Assembly (NCBI RefSeq): GCF_004916905.1
Contig: NZ_SDLV01000001.1
Coordinates: 1 to 52,121, forward strand
Source: Chryseobacterium candidae
GTDB taxonomy: Bacteria; Bacteroidota; Bacteroidia; Flavobacteriales; Weeksellaceae
Reading direction: 5' to 3'
Length of the DNA: 52,121 bases
Numbering within the stretch: the stretch's first letter is position 1; every line of letters starts with the position of its first letter. Positions 15,998 to 26,015 of this stretch are shown here, piece by piece. The notes under the pieces were generated by a model, which ran no database searches, had not been told where the DNA came from, and saw nothing but the letters and a program-made list of their open reading frames with translations. Both the position numbers and the translations under genes were made by a program.

Positions 15998-16038
15998 AGA
16001 GAAAGGCAAATCTGCTGGTATGCAAATCTGCCTTCTCT
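15998..16038 (-). terminator. Terminator of the M1 peptidase gene
   Basis: Outer stem 15998-16008 with 16029-16038 (one bulge). The inner part also holds a direct repeat GCAAATCTGC. A T run follows on the minus strand, and the hairpin touches the M1 stop codon. Confidence 0.7.
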
Positions 16039-17670
16039 TTATTTAATATTTTTATAATTAATATAATAGTTGGGATCAAGCTCAACCGGAGTGCTCTTTT
16101 TAAGCTTTACAGTCTGCCATTCTTCCGTTGGATTTATGGTTTGATCACCATTGATGATGATAGGTAGTTTCAGTTTTTTTACCACATCGGTATACCGGAA
16201 CTTTAAAGTGTTGCCATCCTGAGCATACTCAAGAGTTGGAATTTTTATTGTTCTCAGGTACTGATCAAAGACCGTTGAAAAATCGATTCCTGCTTTTGAG
16301 GAGATATAATTTTCTACCTGTTGTGTGGTAACCGTCTGATGATAAAAATCTTTATTCAAACCTCTTAAAATCTGTCTGAATTTTTCATCATTATGGATGA
16401 TCTGTCTTATGGTATGAATCATGTTGGCACCTTTTGGATACATGTCTCCGCTGCCTTCATTTCTTACGCCGTAATTGCCAATAATAGGAACATCATTTTC
16501 TATCCCTTGCCTGATCCCCTGAACATAGATGTCCGCAGATTTTTTGTCCATATATTTTTCCGTGAAAAGAGTCTCGGAATAGTTGGTGAAACTTTCATGG
16601 ATCCACATATCAGCCTGGTCTTTTGCGGTAATATTATTGGCGAACCATTCGTGGCCGCTTTCATGAATAATAATGAAATCCCAGTTTAATCCCACTCCTG
16701 TACCTGAAAGATCTCTGCCCAAATAGCCGTTCTGATATTTGTTTCCATAGGCTATATTACTCTGATGTTCCATACCAAGGTGAGGAGACTCTACCAGTTT
16801 GTATGAATCTTCATAAAATGGGTACGGACCAAACCAGTATTCAAATGCTGAGAGCATAGGTTTTACCTGTTGAAACTGTTTTTTTGCCTTGTCCAGATTA
16901 TAGTCAATTACCCAGTAATCCAGGTCCAGTTTTCCTTTTTCACCGTCAAATGTATCTTTGAAATTTACATATTTTCCTATACTCGGGATAATGGAGTAAG
17001 CGTTGATAGGATTTTTAACCTCCCATGTATAGGTCGTTTTACTGCCAGTCGTTTTTTTGTCAGTGAGTCTGCCATTACCCACACCTACCAGATCATTAGG
17101 AGTTATAATTTTCATAATGATTCCGTTATCAGGTTCATCACTCCAGATATCTTTCGTAGGAAGCCATATGGAAGCTCCTATTCCTTCGTCAGCAGCAGTC
17201 ATCCAGGGATTTCCTTTTTCATCTTTAGTGAAAACCCATCCGCCATCCCAGGGAGCTTTTTTAGCAATGGTAGGCTTTCCGGAATAAATGACGTTAATCG
17301 TATATTTTTCTCCTTTTTTGAATTTTTTACTCGTAGTAATGAAAATAAAGTCTCCATCCTGCTTATAATTGGAAATGGGAAAACTTGCTTCTACTTTATC
17401 AGCTTTCATGGGCTGCTGAAGATCAATCTGGAAAACAGGATTGGTAACCTCTTTAATAATCTCAAAGCTGATTTTATTATTTCCTTTGATACTTTTCTGT
17501 TCAAAATCCGGTTCTACGGAAAGGTCATATTTCTTGACATCCCAGAAATTTCTGAATTCAGTATTGGAGCCCTTTAAAGTATCCTGTTTGGTGAAAACCT
17601 TACCCTTCTCAAAGAACTGTCCGAAAACCAGCCCTGATGCAAATAAGAGTGTATATGACAATTTTTTCAT
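16039..17670 (-). CDS. M1 family aminopeptidase (exported)
   Basis: A 543-residue gluzincin with a signal peptide (about residues 1-18). The exopeptidase motif appears as GMEHQ (299-303). The zinc site is H336-E-S-G-H340 with E359 eighteen residues later (WIHESFTNYSE), the standard M1 spacing. It lacks the long C-terminal helical domain of PepN and ends soon after a short beta domain, as is usual for the smaller exported M1 enzymes of Bacteroidota. It removes N-terminal residues from peptides in the periplasm. There is a TACTTTTG promoter element 22 bases upstream of the start. Confidence 0.93.
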   Translation of the reverse strand: MKKLSYTLLFASGLVFGQFFEKGKVFTKQDTLKGSNTEFRNFWDVKKYDLSVEPDFEQKSIKGNNKISFEIIKEVTNPVFQIDLQQPMKADKVEASFPISNYKQDGDFIFITTSKKFKKGEKYTINVIYSGKPTIAKKAPWDGGWVFTKDEKGNPWMTAADEGIGASIWLPTKDIWSDEPDNGIIMKIITPNDLVGVGNGRLTDKKTTGSKTTYTWEVKNPINAYSIIPSIGKYVNFKDTFDGEKGKLDLDYWVIDYNLDKAKKQFQQVKPMLSAFEYWFGPYPFYEDSYKLVESPHLGMEHQSNIAYGNKYQNGYLGRDLSGTGVGLNWDFIIIHESGHEWFANNITAKDQADMWIHESFTNYSETLFTEKYMDKKSADIYVQGIRQGIENDVPIIGNYGVRNEGSGDMYPKGANMIHTIRQIIHNDEKFRQILRGLNKDFYHQTVTTQQVENYISSKAGIDFSTVFDQYLRTIKIPTLEYAQDGNTLKFRYTDVVKKLKLPIIINGDQTINPTEEWQTVKLKKSTPVELDPNYYINYKNIK

Positions 17671-17692
17671 TTGAACTTTTATTAAATCTTTT

Positions 17693-17700
17693 CAAAAGTA
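17693..17700 (-). promoter_or_regulatory. -7 element of the M1 peptidase promoter
   Basis: TACTTTTG on the minus strand fits TAnnTTTG, 22 bases before the start codon. The -33 element is not clear. Confidence 0.45.
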
Positions 17701-17762
17701 TAAAATTAAATTAATAGCCACATGCCGGAAATAAAATTAAATACAGATTTTAAAAAAGACAT

Positions 17763-17788
17763 AAAAAAAGCCCGGTCATTGCCGGGCT
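17763..17788 (-). terminator. Terminator of the M12B-like protease gene
   Basis: Stem AGCCCGG (17769-17775) with CCGGGCT (17782-17788), followed on the minus strand by seven T. Confidence 0.88.
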
Positions 17789-17804
17789 GTAAAAAAGTTA
17801 GGTT

Positions 17805-20765
17805 TTATTTTTTGATGAATTTCAGATTTGAAGTCGTTCCTTTATCTTCAATGGAAATAATATAAGTTCCTGTCGTTAATTTTGAAACAGAGATCTTATT
17901 ATCATTAATCTGTCCGTTCATTACTTTCTGACCTGCCATATTCGTAATGATAAACTGAGCTTTAGATGAAATTTCAGTGACATTCAATACATCGCTTGCC
18001 GGGTTAGGGTAGATCTGGATTGAGTTCTTATCTTTCACTGTTTCACTGGTAGAAAGCTGCTGCTGGATCAGCACCGGATAATCCTCAACCTCACCATATT
18101 GCTGGTTACTGCATCCGCTGCTTGGCTGGCTTTCATATCCCAATACAACTCTCATAATGACGTTTCCTCCGGTATAAGCATCTGCCGGTACGGAGAATGT
18201 TCCGGAAACAGGTGATATGGTATTAGCTGCGCTGGTGTAGATGACTTCAGAAGAAGAGAATACTCCGTCTTTGTTAAAATCTATCCATGCTGTTACTCCG
18301 TCATTATACTGAGCACCTGTCCATCCTTTGGTTATACTTACATTATTCCCTGTAGATCCGGACATAAGGGTAATCAGTTTCGAAGGATCTGTAGTATAGT
18401 CTGTGTAAGGAGTATTACTGCTGCTGTTTGAAACAGGGTTCATTCCGGCACCAGTTACTGTAACATTGGAAATATACTCATCAGCGGCATTTGTTCCGGT
18501 TATTGAACACTTAGCAAATGAAGAGGTTGTGAAATTTGTTGATGCTGAATAAGAACCAACCGATGCACTGCAAACATTGGCTACCTGTACTTCATATTGA
18601 GTGGCTTCAGTAAGCCCTGAAATGTTATAAGCATTTGTTGAAACAGGTACTGTAGTCCATGTTGCTGTTCCTACTTTTCTATACATTACAGAATACGTTG
18701 CTCCTACTAATGCGTTCCAGTTTACAGATGCCGAAGTTCTTGTAATACCAGTTACTGTAATACCTGTCGGAGCAGATGTTGTGCAAGCACTTGCAGATGC
18801 AGATACGGTAGCATTCCCAACAGCATAGAAGACATTATCAATGGCACTTACTCTTATTTTTACACTGGCACCTGTTGCCAAAGAAGAGAAAGAAAACGGC
18901 TCAGATCCGTCATTCGCTGTAGATGGAGTAATAACCGTCCATGTAGTTCCGTTGTCTGTAGTATAATCAATTTTAACGTTCTGAACATTATATGGAGCAT
19001 TATTGGTGTTTACCACATCCCACGTAACAGCTCCCGCTGTATTATTGTAAACAGTAGTTGATGTCACTTTGAAAGGTCCTTCATTTCCTATATCCACTTT
19101 CATCAGGCTGCTCTGTGTCTGTTGTTGCGCAGCATCCGGGTTATTATCTCTCACCGTTACCTTGAAATTCATTGTCCTAGGGATATTGGATACTGTTTCC
19201 CAATCTGCAGCACTCGTAAGAGTACCATTAAGAACATTTGTGAATTTAGGGAAGTAACGGGTAGGCGAGTTTGTAGGCATCAGAGATCTGAAATTCGCGC
19301 CATTATTTCTGGTTGCACTTACTGGCCCAAAGGCAGAAGTTGCCAGATCATATTGTTCCCAGGTATAAGTCATCGGATCATTTTGTGCATCGGTTGCAGA
19401 AGCTGTTAATACGAAAGCTGTTCCTTTAGGGATCATTTTATTGACCATTGGCTGTATCGAAGGAGGAGTATTCGCTACTGCGGTAATAGTTCCACAGTCC
19501 TGAGCATTAACATATGCGCCTACTTCTTCAATATTTTTGGTATGAAAATATGCATCAGAATGCATCTGAACATTATAGTTGGTAATACCGGCATATCCCA
19601 TAATTGAAGATCCTGATCCCGGCTCCATGTGAGCACCATGTAAAAGGATAGACATAGTGTGTGCTGCACCAAACTGGTGGCCAATTTCGTGAGCTACAAA
19701 ATCAATGTCATAATTATCTCCGAAAGGCTGATCCGGAGTAGAAGGCGAAGTGATTCCCGCTCCCTTGGAAGTTGCATCATTGTTGCTTGCCGGGTTTCTG
19801 CAGACATTTCCTACATCTCCGGCACTTCCGCCACCCCCTCTGTGGCCAAAGAAATGTCCTATATCATATGCCGCGTTACCTACACCTGCAGTATTGGTAA
19901 GAGTTTGCTGAAGCTGCAGATTCCATGCTCCTGGAGCACTGTAGGTACCATTTGCATTGGCAATTACATTTGAATAAGGGTCTGTTGCTGGATCTGTAAA
20001 TATAAGTTGCGGAAGATCCTGTACAATCATGTGGATTCCGAAATCTTTTTCGAAAACACCGTTTACACGGTTCATTGTAGCATTAATACGGGCAGCTGCC
20101 AGAGGAACACTTCCGGCAAGCTGTGTATATTCACCATTGACCGAGATGGCAATTCTGTAGGTTCTGTATTTTTGTTCATTACTTTTATTAACGTTACCTA
20201 GCCCCTTCAAAACATTTTTTGTTTTGAGAAGCTTATTCATTTCTTTCTTTACCTTCTCAGGTTCAGCAGTTCTGCATTCGAAAGGGTCTTCATGAGATTT
20301 ATTGGATTTAAAAAAGACTCCATATACATCCTTTTCTTTATTGATGGGTTCTATGAATTCATATTTTCCTGAATCAGTATCGAATGTCATAGATTGGAAA
20401 TCATTAGGTGCTGTACTGAAGCGGATTTGCTTATGTGGATTATCCAGCCCGATACCGGCGTATGCTCCCAATTCATATCTGTCTGCCATAGATTTTTCTA
20501 CTACTGGCGAACTATACACTGAAAATCTTTCAATTCTTCCGTCTGCTGTAGGGATAGAAACGATGACAGCATTGCCTCCTTTTCCTGCTTCAGGAGCGTT
20601 TTTTAATTGATTTCTTAGTGCAGAAAGATCAAATTTGTAGGCATATTCTACTTTTACTTCTTTTCTTACCTGCGTAACTTTTTCCGAGACTGGTTCCCAG
20701 CGCTGTGCCTGTAAACCGCTAAGACTTAAAGCTAATGCACAGACAAAAATAATTTTCTTTTTCAT
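17805..20765 (-). CDS. Reprolysin-like (M12B) metalloprotease, T9SS type A cargo
   Basis: A 986-residue secreted protease. Signal peptide 1-20 is followed by a propeptide-like region (21-195). The metzincin catalytic domain (about 200-425) has H359-E-I-G-H363-x2-G366-x2-H369 and the Met-turn SIMGYAG (387-393). A fibronectin type III domain lies at about 660-745, a GEVEDY domain before residue 900, and the C-terminal type A sorting domain starts with IQIYPNPASDVLNV and ends LKFIKK. Proteins of this type cross the outer membrane through the type IX system and digest extracellular protein. It is monocistronic with a GC-rich terminator. Confidence 0.94.
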   Translation of the reverse strand: MKKKIIFVCALALSLSGLQAQRWEPVSEKVTQVRKEVKVEYAYKFDLSALRNQLKNAPEAGKGGNAVIVSIPTADGRIERFSVYSSPVVEKSMADRYELGAYAGIGLDNPHKQIRFSTAPNDFQSMTFDTDSGKYEFIEPINKEKDVYGVFFKSNKSHEDPFECRTAEPEKVKKEMNKLLKTKNVLKGLGNVNKSNEQKYRTYRIAISVNGEYTQLAGSVPLAAARINATMNRVNGVFEKDFGIHMIVQDLPQLIFTDPATDPYSNVIANANGTYSAPGAWNLQLQQTLTNTAGVGNAAYDIGHFFGHRGGGGSAGDVGNVCRNPASNNDATSKGAGITSPSTPDQPFGDNYDIDFVAHEIGHQFGAAHTMSILLHGAHMEPGSGSSIMGYAGITNYNVQMHSDAYFHTKNIEEVGAYVNAQDCGTITAVANTPPSIQPMVNKMIPKGTAFVLTASATDAQNDPMTYTWEQYDLATSAFGPVSATRNNGANFRSLMPTNSPTRYFPKFTNVLNGTLTSAADWETVSNIPRTMNFKVTVRDNNPDAAQQQTQSSLMKVDIGNEGPFKVTSTTVYNNTAGAVTWDVVNTNNAPYNVQNVKIDYTTDNGTTWTVITPSTANDGSEPFSFSSLATGASVKIRVSAIDNVFYAVGNATVSASASACTTSAPTGITVTGITRTSASVNWNALVGATYSVMYRKVGTATWTTVPVSTNAYNISGLTEATQYEVQVANVCSASVGSYSASTNFTTSSFAKCSITGTNAADEYISNVTVTGAGMNPVSNSSSNTPYTDYTTDPSKLITLMSGSTGNNVSITKGWTGAQYNDGVTAWIDFNKDGVFSSSEVIYTSAANTISPVSGTFSVPADAYTGGNVIMRVVLGYESQPSSGCSNQQYGEVEDYPVLIQQQLSTSETVKDKNSIQIYPNPASDVLNVTEISSKAQFIITNMAGQKVMNGQINDNKISVSKLTTGTYIISIEDKGTTSNLKFIKK

Positions 20766-20927
20766 ATTTTTATTGATTGTTGTTGAAGTTTTTAAATATA
20801 GTATGTTTTTTTGTAAATTTTATTAATAAGAGAGTGTTAATTGTTCTGAACTTTATAATTTTAGTTGAATTTTATCGTTTTTTAAATTATATTAATGGTA
20901 AATATGATTATTGTTAATTTTTTAAAC

Positions 20928-20960
20928 AAAAAACGCTACTATTCAACAGAATGATAGCGC
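20928..20960 (-). terminator. Terminator of tatC
   Basis: Arms around 20933-20944 and 20949-20960 pair with one mismatch and wobble. Six T follow on the minus strand. Confidence 0.65.
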
Positions 20961-20987
20961 TTAAGCTTTTATAAGTAAAAATAGTGT

Positions 20988-21839
20988 TTATTTCTGTACT
21001 GCAGGAAGATTTCCGTTGCCCTTCTGTACTTTTTTATAAGTGAATGTACACATCATAATACTGAACTCATATAAGATAAGCAGCGGTAATGCAGCCATCA
21101 GCATACTTAAAACGTCTGCCGGAGTAATAATTGCAGCCACTACCATAATCAAAACAATAGCATGACGGCGGTAAGTTTTCATAAACATAGGGGTAAGAAT
21201 TCCGATGCTGGTAAGGAAGTAGATCAGAATCGGGAAAAGGAAAATAACACCCATACCCAAAACCACCTGTAAAAATAAAGTGGTATAATCACTTAAATCA
21301 TAAAGCGGAACGATAATATCTGAGATCTTAAAAATAACTCCGAAATTAACAGCAAACGGAAGGATTAGGAAATAACCGCATAATACTCCGGTCATGAAAA
21401 GAATCCATACCGCATTAATAATATAAATCGAATTTTTTCTCTCTCTCGGATGTAAAGCCGGGCCAATAAAACGCCACAGTTCCCAAACAATATATGGAAA
21501 TGCAGCCACCATTCCTCCAAAAATTGAAACAGCCATCATTACATTAAACTGCTGATATAACCTTTGTACACGAACAGGGAAGTCCTTGGGAAGATGAATA
21601 CTGTCTTCTCCTAAAATCATTCTTGAAAAATGATTAACAACTCTGAAAGTCGGGAAATCATTTCTGGTAGGCCCAAAAAAGATATGGTCCATAATCCAGT
21701 TGATATTAAAACCAACCACAAATGCCGCAATTATGATAGCAATAATCGAACGGATCAGATGCCCTCTTAATTCTCCTATATGTCCAAGAAAGGACATGTC
21801 TTTACCATCACTCACAGAATAAAAATTTTTAAAGTGCAA
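20988..21839 (-). CDS. tatC: Sec-independent protein translocase subunit TatC
   Basis: A 283-residue polytopic inner-membrane protein that recognises twin-arginine signal peptides and forms the Tat receptor. The N-terminal signature SFLGHIGELRGHLIRS (16-31) is the conserved cytosolic start of the family. About six membrane helices follow, with VAAFPYIVWELWRFIGPAL in the middle and the GVIFLFPILIYFL and IITPADVLSMLMAALPLLILYE region later. The start may be the internal ATG (residue 15). tatA/tatB genes are not in the window. As I recall, tatC near kdsD and recQ is a common arrangement in flavobacteria. Confidence 0.95.
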   Translation of the reverse strand: MHFKNFYSVSDGKDMSFLGHIGELRGHLIRSIIAIIIAAFVVGFNINWIMDHIFFGPTRNDFPTFRVVNHFSRMILGEDSIHLPKDFPVRVQRLYQQFNVMMAVSIFGGMVAAFPYIVWELWRFIGPALHPRERKNSIYIINAVWILFMTGVLCGYFLILPFAVNFGVIFKISDIIVPLYDLSDYTTLFLQVVLGMGVIFLFPILIYFLTSIGILTPMFMKTYRRHAIVLIMVVAAIITPADVLSMLMAALPLLILYEFSIMMCTFTYKKVQKGNGNLPAVQK

Positions 21840-21883
21840 ACTTATGAAATATTTAGTTAAATGACCGTTGTTGGATTCTAAAA

Positions 21884-22411
21884 TTATCGGGGGACATATA
21901 AAGCAAAATCAAAATCCCTTTCTTTAATATTCATTTCTGTTAAAACGTCTTCTGCTGCTGCGTTGATTTTTTTCCACCTTTCATCATTACTAAGATCTAT
22001 TGATTCGAAATACCATTCTTCTTCATCCACTTCATCAGTAATCTTTTTAAAATCTGCTATTTTCGGTCTCAGCGGTTCGCTGATGAAATTATTTCTGAAT
22101 AATGATTCTATTTCTTCCCTGTCTGAAAACATACGTAAATCATCTCCGATATCTGTCAGAGACAGACAGTCTGCAACAGAATTGAATTTTTTATCATCAT
22201 AAGTACAGAAGATCAGACATCGTATGAAACGGTTAAAATAATCCTGGCTTTTTTGATCATAGTACAGATTTCTATCATGAGTAGAATATTCAGGAGTATG
22301 ATCAGATTCCGACGGCGTATGATACACTCTATTCCTTTGTGAATCCTGATAGTCAAGATATTTTTTTAAAAATATAGGAAATAGAATCAGTAAATAAAGA
22401 ATAATCATCAT
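21884..22411 (-). CDS. Membrane-anchored protein of unknown function
   Basis: A 175-residue protein with one N-terminal membrane helix (MMIILYLLILFPIFL). A polar, acidic domain follows, rich in Asp and Glu, with KITDEVDEEEWYFESIDL near 120-140. The domain probably faces the cytoplasm or periplasm as a monotopic protein. I recognise no family. It lies between tatC and kdsD on the same strand, 44 bases upstream of tatC and 69 bases after kdsD, so it may be part of a kdsD - unknown - tatC unit. Confidence 0.6.
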   Translation of the reverse strand: MMIILYLLILFPIFLKKYLDYQDSQRNRVYHTPSESDHTPEYSTHDRNLYYDQKSQDYFNRFIRCLIFCTYDDKKFNSVADCLSLTDIGDDLRMFSDREEIESLFRNNFISEPLRPKIADFKKITDEVDEEEWYFESIDLSNDERWKKINAAAEDVLTEMNIKERDFDFALYVPR

Positions 22412-22480
22412 AATACCTTAAAAATATTTAATTAAAATGCTGATCTGAAGGTATAATGTCTGAAATGTATTATTTGAACG

Positions 22481-23440
22481 CTAGTTAATCCCTTCGTCTA
22501 GCAGTTTATGCAGATCGATAATTCCGAAATACTTTCCGTTTTCCGTTACAACAAGCTGGCCGATATTATTTTCCTTCAGAATTTTCATGGCTTCTTTAGC
22601 AAGAGCTTCTTTTTCAATTGTTCTCGGACGGGCAGACATAATATCTTTAGCAGATACCGTACTGATATCTTCTCCTTTCATCAGCATCCTTCTTAAATCT
22701 CCATCTGTAATAACGCCAATAATCTCGTCTCCATTGGTTACCACTGTAATTCCATGACTTGAGGCACTGATGGAAATAATGACATCTCTTATTGAAGAAT
22801 CTTCCGTAACCTGAGGTTTTTGGGAAGATAAAAACTGTCCCACTCTGGAAGTCAGGTTTTTTCCTAAGCTTCCTCCGGGATGGAATTTGGCAAAATCATT
22901 AGCTTTGAAATCATTCAGCTCCATTAAAGCAACAGCCAAAGCATCTCCCAACGCCATTTGTATCGTTGTAGAACTTGTGGGGGCCAGTTTATTCGGGCAG
23001 GCTTCGATGTCTACATGGGTATCAAGAATTACTTCTGAAAACTCAGCCAGTTTACTGGTTTTATTTCCGGTCATTCCAATTAAGGCAGAAGAATAATCCT
23101 TTAAATAAGGAACCAGATTCGCAATTTCAGGAGAATTTCCGGAATTCGAGATGCACAGAACCACATCCTGCTTCTGAATCACTCCAAGATCACCATGAAT
23201 AGCTTCCGAAGCATGTAAAAACTGAGAAGGCGTACCCGTAGAATTTAAGGTAGCTACGATTTTGTTACCCACATGGGCAGATTTTCCAATTCCTACTACA
23301 ATGAGCTTCCCTTTTGCTGAGTGAATGATCTCTACAGCATGGGCAAACTGGCCATCAATTCTGTTTTTTAATTTTTCTAGTTCAGAAATTTCTATTTCTA
23401 AAGTGCTTTTTGCAATTGATATAATATTGGTTCTATCCAT
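22481..23440 (-). CDS. kdsD: Arabinose-5-phosphate isomerase (SIS-CBS)
   Basis: A 319-residue KpsF/GutQ family enzyme that interconverts ribulose-5-phosphate and arabinose-5-phosphate, the first step toward KDO of lipopolysaccharide. The SIS domain (about 1-200) shows K53 in GIGKSAH, E146 in EACPNKLAPTSS and H187 in FHPGGSLG, which match the catalytic positions of E. coli KdsD. Two CBS domains follow (about 205-262 and 268-319, GVITDGDLRRML and FGIIDLHKLL). It is cytosolic. It is divergent from recQ with 158 bases between the starts. GutQ- or KpsF-type naming is equally defensible. Confidence 0.93.
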   Translation of the reverse strand: MDRTNIISIAKSTLEIEISELEKLKNRIDGQFAHAVEIIHSAKGKLIVVGIGKSAHVGNKIVATLNSTGTPSQFLHASEAIHGDLGVIQKQDVVLCISNSGNSPEIANLVPYLKDYSSALIGMTGNKTSKLAEFSEVILDTHVDIEACPNKLAPTSSTTIQMALGDALAVALMELNDFKANDFAKFHPGGSLGKNLTSRVGQFLSSQKPQVTEDSSIRDVIISISASSHGITVVTNGDEIIGVITDGDLRRMLMKGEDISTVSAKDIMSARPRTIEKEALAKEAMKILKENNIGQLVVTENGKYFGIIDLHKLLDEGIN

Positions 23441-23558
23441 TTTACGATGATAAGGTATACAAAAAAGTTCCTAAAAAACGTTATATTTTAAAAAGAATAT
23501 TTAATATAAATTTTATTTTTTATAAATTCGTTCGCTTTTATTTTAAGCAGAATTTTTA

Positions 23559-23566
23559 TAACTTTG
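23559..23566 (+). promoter_or_regulatory. -7 element of the recQ promoter
   Basis: TAACTTTG matches TAnnTTTG and ends 32 bases before the recQ ATG. The -33 position reads TTTT, so the full promoter match is partial. Confidence 0.5.
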
Positions 23567-23598
23567 GGTGACATGCAAATTTAGCAATAGAAAATTAG

Positions 23599-25803
23599 AT
23601 GAGCGCAAAAAAAGCCAATTTATCAGGCGAATTGAAAAAGTATTTTGGGTTTTCTACATTTAAGGGCCAGCAGGAACAAATTATAGATAACCTATTGAAT
23701 GGGAAGGATATATTTGTTTTAATGCCCACAGGTGGCGGAAAATCATTATGTTACCAGCTTCCGGCTCTTATTTCGGAAGGTACGGCAATAGTAGTTTCGC
23801 CCCTGATAGCGTTGATGAAAAATCAGGTAGATGCTGTAAACGGCCTTTCATCCGATGATGGGGTAGCACATGTACTGAATTCATCATTAAACAAAACGCA
23901 GACCAAACAGGTTTTTGACGACATAAAAAGCGGCAAAACCAAACTTCTGTATGTAGCTCCTGAATCATTAATTAAAGATGATTACCTGGATTTTTTGAAA
24001 GAAGTGAAAATTTCTTTCTTTGCTATCGACGAGGCCCACTGTATTTCAGAGTGGGGACATGATTTCAGACCGGAATACAGGAATCTGAAACAGATTATAG
24101 ACAAAATCGCCAATGTACCGGTGATTGCTTTAACGGCTACTGCAACTCCTAAGGTTCAGGATGATATCCAGAAAACTTTAGGAATGACCAATGCATTGGT
24201 GTTTAAAGAAAGCTTCAACCGTCCTAATCTCTATTATGAAGTATGCCCTAAAATTAATGTAGATAAGGAAATTGTTAAATTCATTAATCAGCATAAAGGA
24301 AAATCAGGAATTGTTTACTGCCTGAGCCGTAGAAAAGTTGAAGAATTTGCCCAGCTTCTGCAGGTAAACGGGATCAACGCCCTTCCTTATCATGCCGGTC
24401 TTGACCAAAAAGTGAGAGTCGCAAATCAGGATAAATTCCTGATGGAAGAAGTAGATGTAATTGTGGCAACTATTGCCTTTGGGATGGGAATTGATAAACC
24501 GGATGTACGTTTTGTCATTCATTATGACTTCCCGAAATCACTGGAAAGCTACTATCAGGAAACAGGAAGAGCAGGAAGAGACGGAGGCGAAGGTCACTGT
24601 CTTGCATTCTATGATCCGAAAGATATTGAAAAACTGGAGAAATTCCTGGCTCAAAAACCTGTTTCAGAAAGAGAAATCGGATTACAGCTTTTGAATGAAG
24701 TGGTAGGATATGCTGAAACTTCAATGAGCAGAAGACAATACATTCTATACTATTTTGGAGAAAGTTTCGATCCTGTGAACGGAAACGGAGCGAAGATGTG
24801 TGACAACTCATCCAATCCGCCAAAATTGAAGGATGCAACGGCTGATTTAAAAAAGTCATTGGAACTGATTAATGATACAGGGGAAAAATTCAAGTCAAAA
24901 GATCTGATATCCGTCATTGTAGGAAAAGAAAATGCAGTGACAAAATCCTATAAACTTGAGCAAAGTTCGCATTTTGGTTTTGGAAAAGACGAAAAAGATA
25001 ACTACTGGAAAACCATTTTGAGACAGGCAACTGTTCAGAATTTTTTACAGAAAGATATTGAAACCTACGGAGTTTTAAAAATTACCGAGAAAGGAAGAAG
25101 TGTCCTGAATGGTAAATCTAAAGACATCTTTTTAATTGCTGAAGACAGAGAATTTGATCTTACTCAGGCAAAAGCTGAGAGCGATCAGGTACAGCAGCAG
25201 GCAGGAGGAGGTCTGGATCAGAAACTTTTTAACCTGTTGAAAGAACTGAGAAAGAAAGTAGCCAAAAAACACGGAATCCCGCCATACACCGTATTTATGG
25301 ATCCAAGTTTGGAGGATATGACCGTTCAGTATCCGATTACGGTAGATGAAATTACCAAAATCTACGGAGTAGGGGAAGGTAAGGCAAAAAAATACGGTAA
25401 AGAATTCGCAGACTATATCAAAACATACGTAGAAGATAACAATATCGAACGTACTCAGGATATGGTCCTGAAACAGGTGGCCAATAAATCAAGCCATAAA
25501 GTTTTTATCATCCAGAGTACCGATAAAAAAATTGATCTTGAAGATATAGCAAGAGCTAAAAACCTTTCTATGGATGAACTTCTGAAAGAGATGGAAAGGA
25601 TCGTTTACCAGGGAACAAAACTGAATATCGACTACTATATTGAAGATAATTTTGATGAAGACATCGTAGACGGCTTCATGGAATTCATGAACGAATCTGA
25701 AAGTGACAGCATGAAAGTATTGCTGGATGAATTCGGGGATGAATTGTCTGATGAAGAAGTAAGAATGCTGAGAATAAAATTTATCAGTGACGTAGCCAAC
25801 TAA
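23599..25803 (+). CDS. recQ: ATP-dependent DNA helicase RecQ, zinc cysteines mostly lost
   Basis: A 734-residue 3'-5' DNA helicase used in recombinational repair. The core is intact: Walker A PTGGGKS (43-49), DEAH at 144-147, TATATPKV and [10 protein letters not shown]. In the zinc subdomain the E. coli cysteines 380, 397, 400 and 403 correspond to S377, A398, C401 and S404, so only one of four ligands remains (SMSRRQY and [11 protein letters not shown]). A winged-helix RQC region, an HRDC domain (about 545-615, PPYTVFMD) and an extra 110-residue acidic C-terminal domain with a helix-turn-helix-like part follow. The reading frame is open, so this is not decay by frameshift. Confidence 0.94.
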   Translation: MSAKKANLSGELKKYFGFSTFKGQQEQIIDNLLNGKDIFVLMPTGGGKSLCYQLPALISEGTAIVVSPLIALMKNQVDAVNGLSSDDGVAHVLNSSLNKTQTKQVFDDIKSGKTKLLYVAPESLIKDDYLDFLKEVKISFFAIDEAHCISEWGHDFRPEYRNLKQIIDKIANVPVIALTATATPKVQDDIQKTLGMTNALVFKESFNRPNLYYEVCPKINVDKEIVKFINQHKGKSGIVYCLSRRKVEEFAQLLQVNGINALPYHAGLDQKVRVANQDKFLMEEVDVIVATIAFGMGIDKPDVRFVIHYDFPKSLESYYQETGRAGRDGGEGHCLAFYDPKDIEKLEKFLAQKPVSEREIGLQLLNEVVGYAETSMSRRQYILYYFGESFDPVNGNGAKMCDNSSNPPKLKDATADLKKSLELINDTGEKFKSKDLISVIVGKENAVTKSYKLEQSSHFGFGKDEKDNYWKTILRQATVQNFLQKDIETYGVLKITEKGRSVLNGKSKDIFLIAEDREFDLTQAKAESDQVQQQAGGGLDQKLFNLLKELRKKVAKKHGIPPYTVFMDPSLEDMTVQYPITVDEITKIYGVGEGKAKKYGKEFADYIKTYVEDNNIERTQDMVLKQVANKSSHKVFIIQSTDKKIDLEDIARAKNLSMDELLKEMERIVYQGTKLNIDYYIEDNFDEDIVDGFMEFMNESESDSMKVLLDEFGDELSDEEVRMLRIKFISDVAN

Positions 25804-25836
25804 AACGACAAGATATTTTTAGAATATACATTATAT

Positions 25837-25873
25837 AAGTAAGTTTTTCAGTAGAAGAACTTACTTTGTTTTT
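25837..25873 (+). terminator. Terminator of recQ
   Basis: Stem AAGTAAGTT (25837-25845) with AACTTACTT (25858-25866), then a T-rich stretch. Confidence 0.75.
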
Positions 25874-25977
25874 ATAGCGTTTTAACTGAATGGTAAATAT
25901 AATAAGTCAAATTAAATTTAAAGCTTAGTTAATTTCTGTTAATTACCATCAAAACAGGTATTTTCATCCTTGTAACA

Positions 25978-26010
25978 TTTGAAAGATAACTAAACTTTTT
26001 AGTAACTTTG
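25978..26010 (+). promoter_or_regulatory. Promoter of the glycosyltransferase gene
   Basis: TTTG (25978-25981), 21 bases, TAACTTTG (26003-26010). The ATG at 26016 is only five bases on, so the message would be leaderless or nearly so. Confidence 0.65.
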
Positions 26011-26015
26011 ATAAG

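Noticed and set aside
16870..17577. A 235-codon plus-strand reading frame inside the M1 gene
   Set aside because: Length alone is not convincing; the minus-strand gene has full M1 motifs and the antisense product is Phe/Ile-rich with no recognisable domain.
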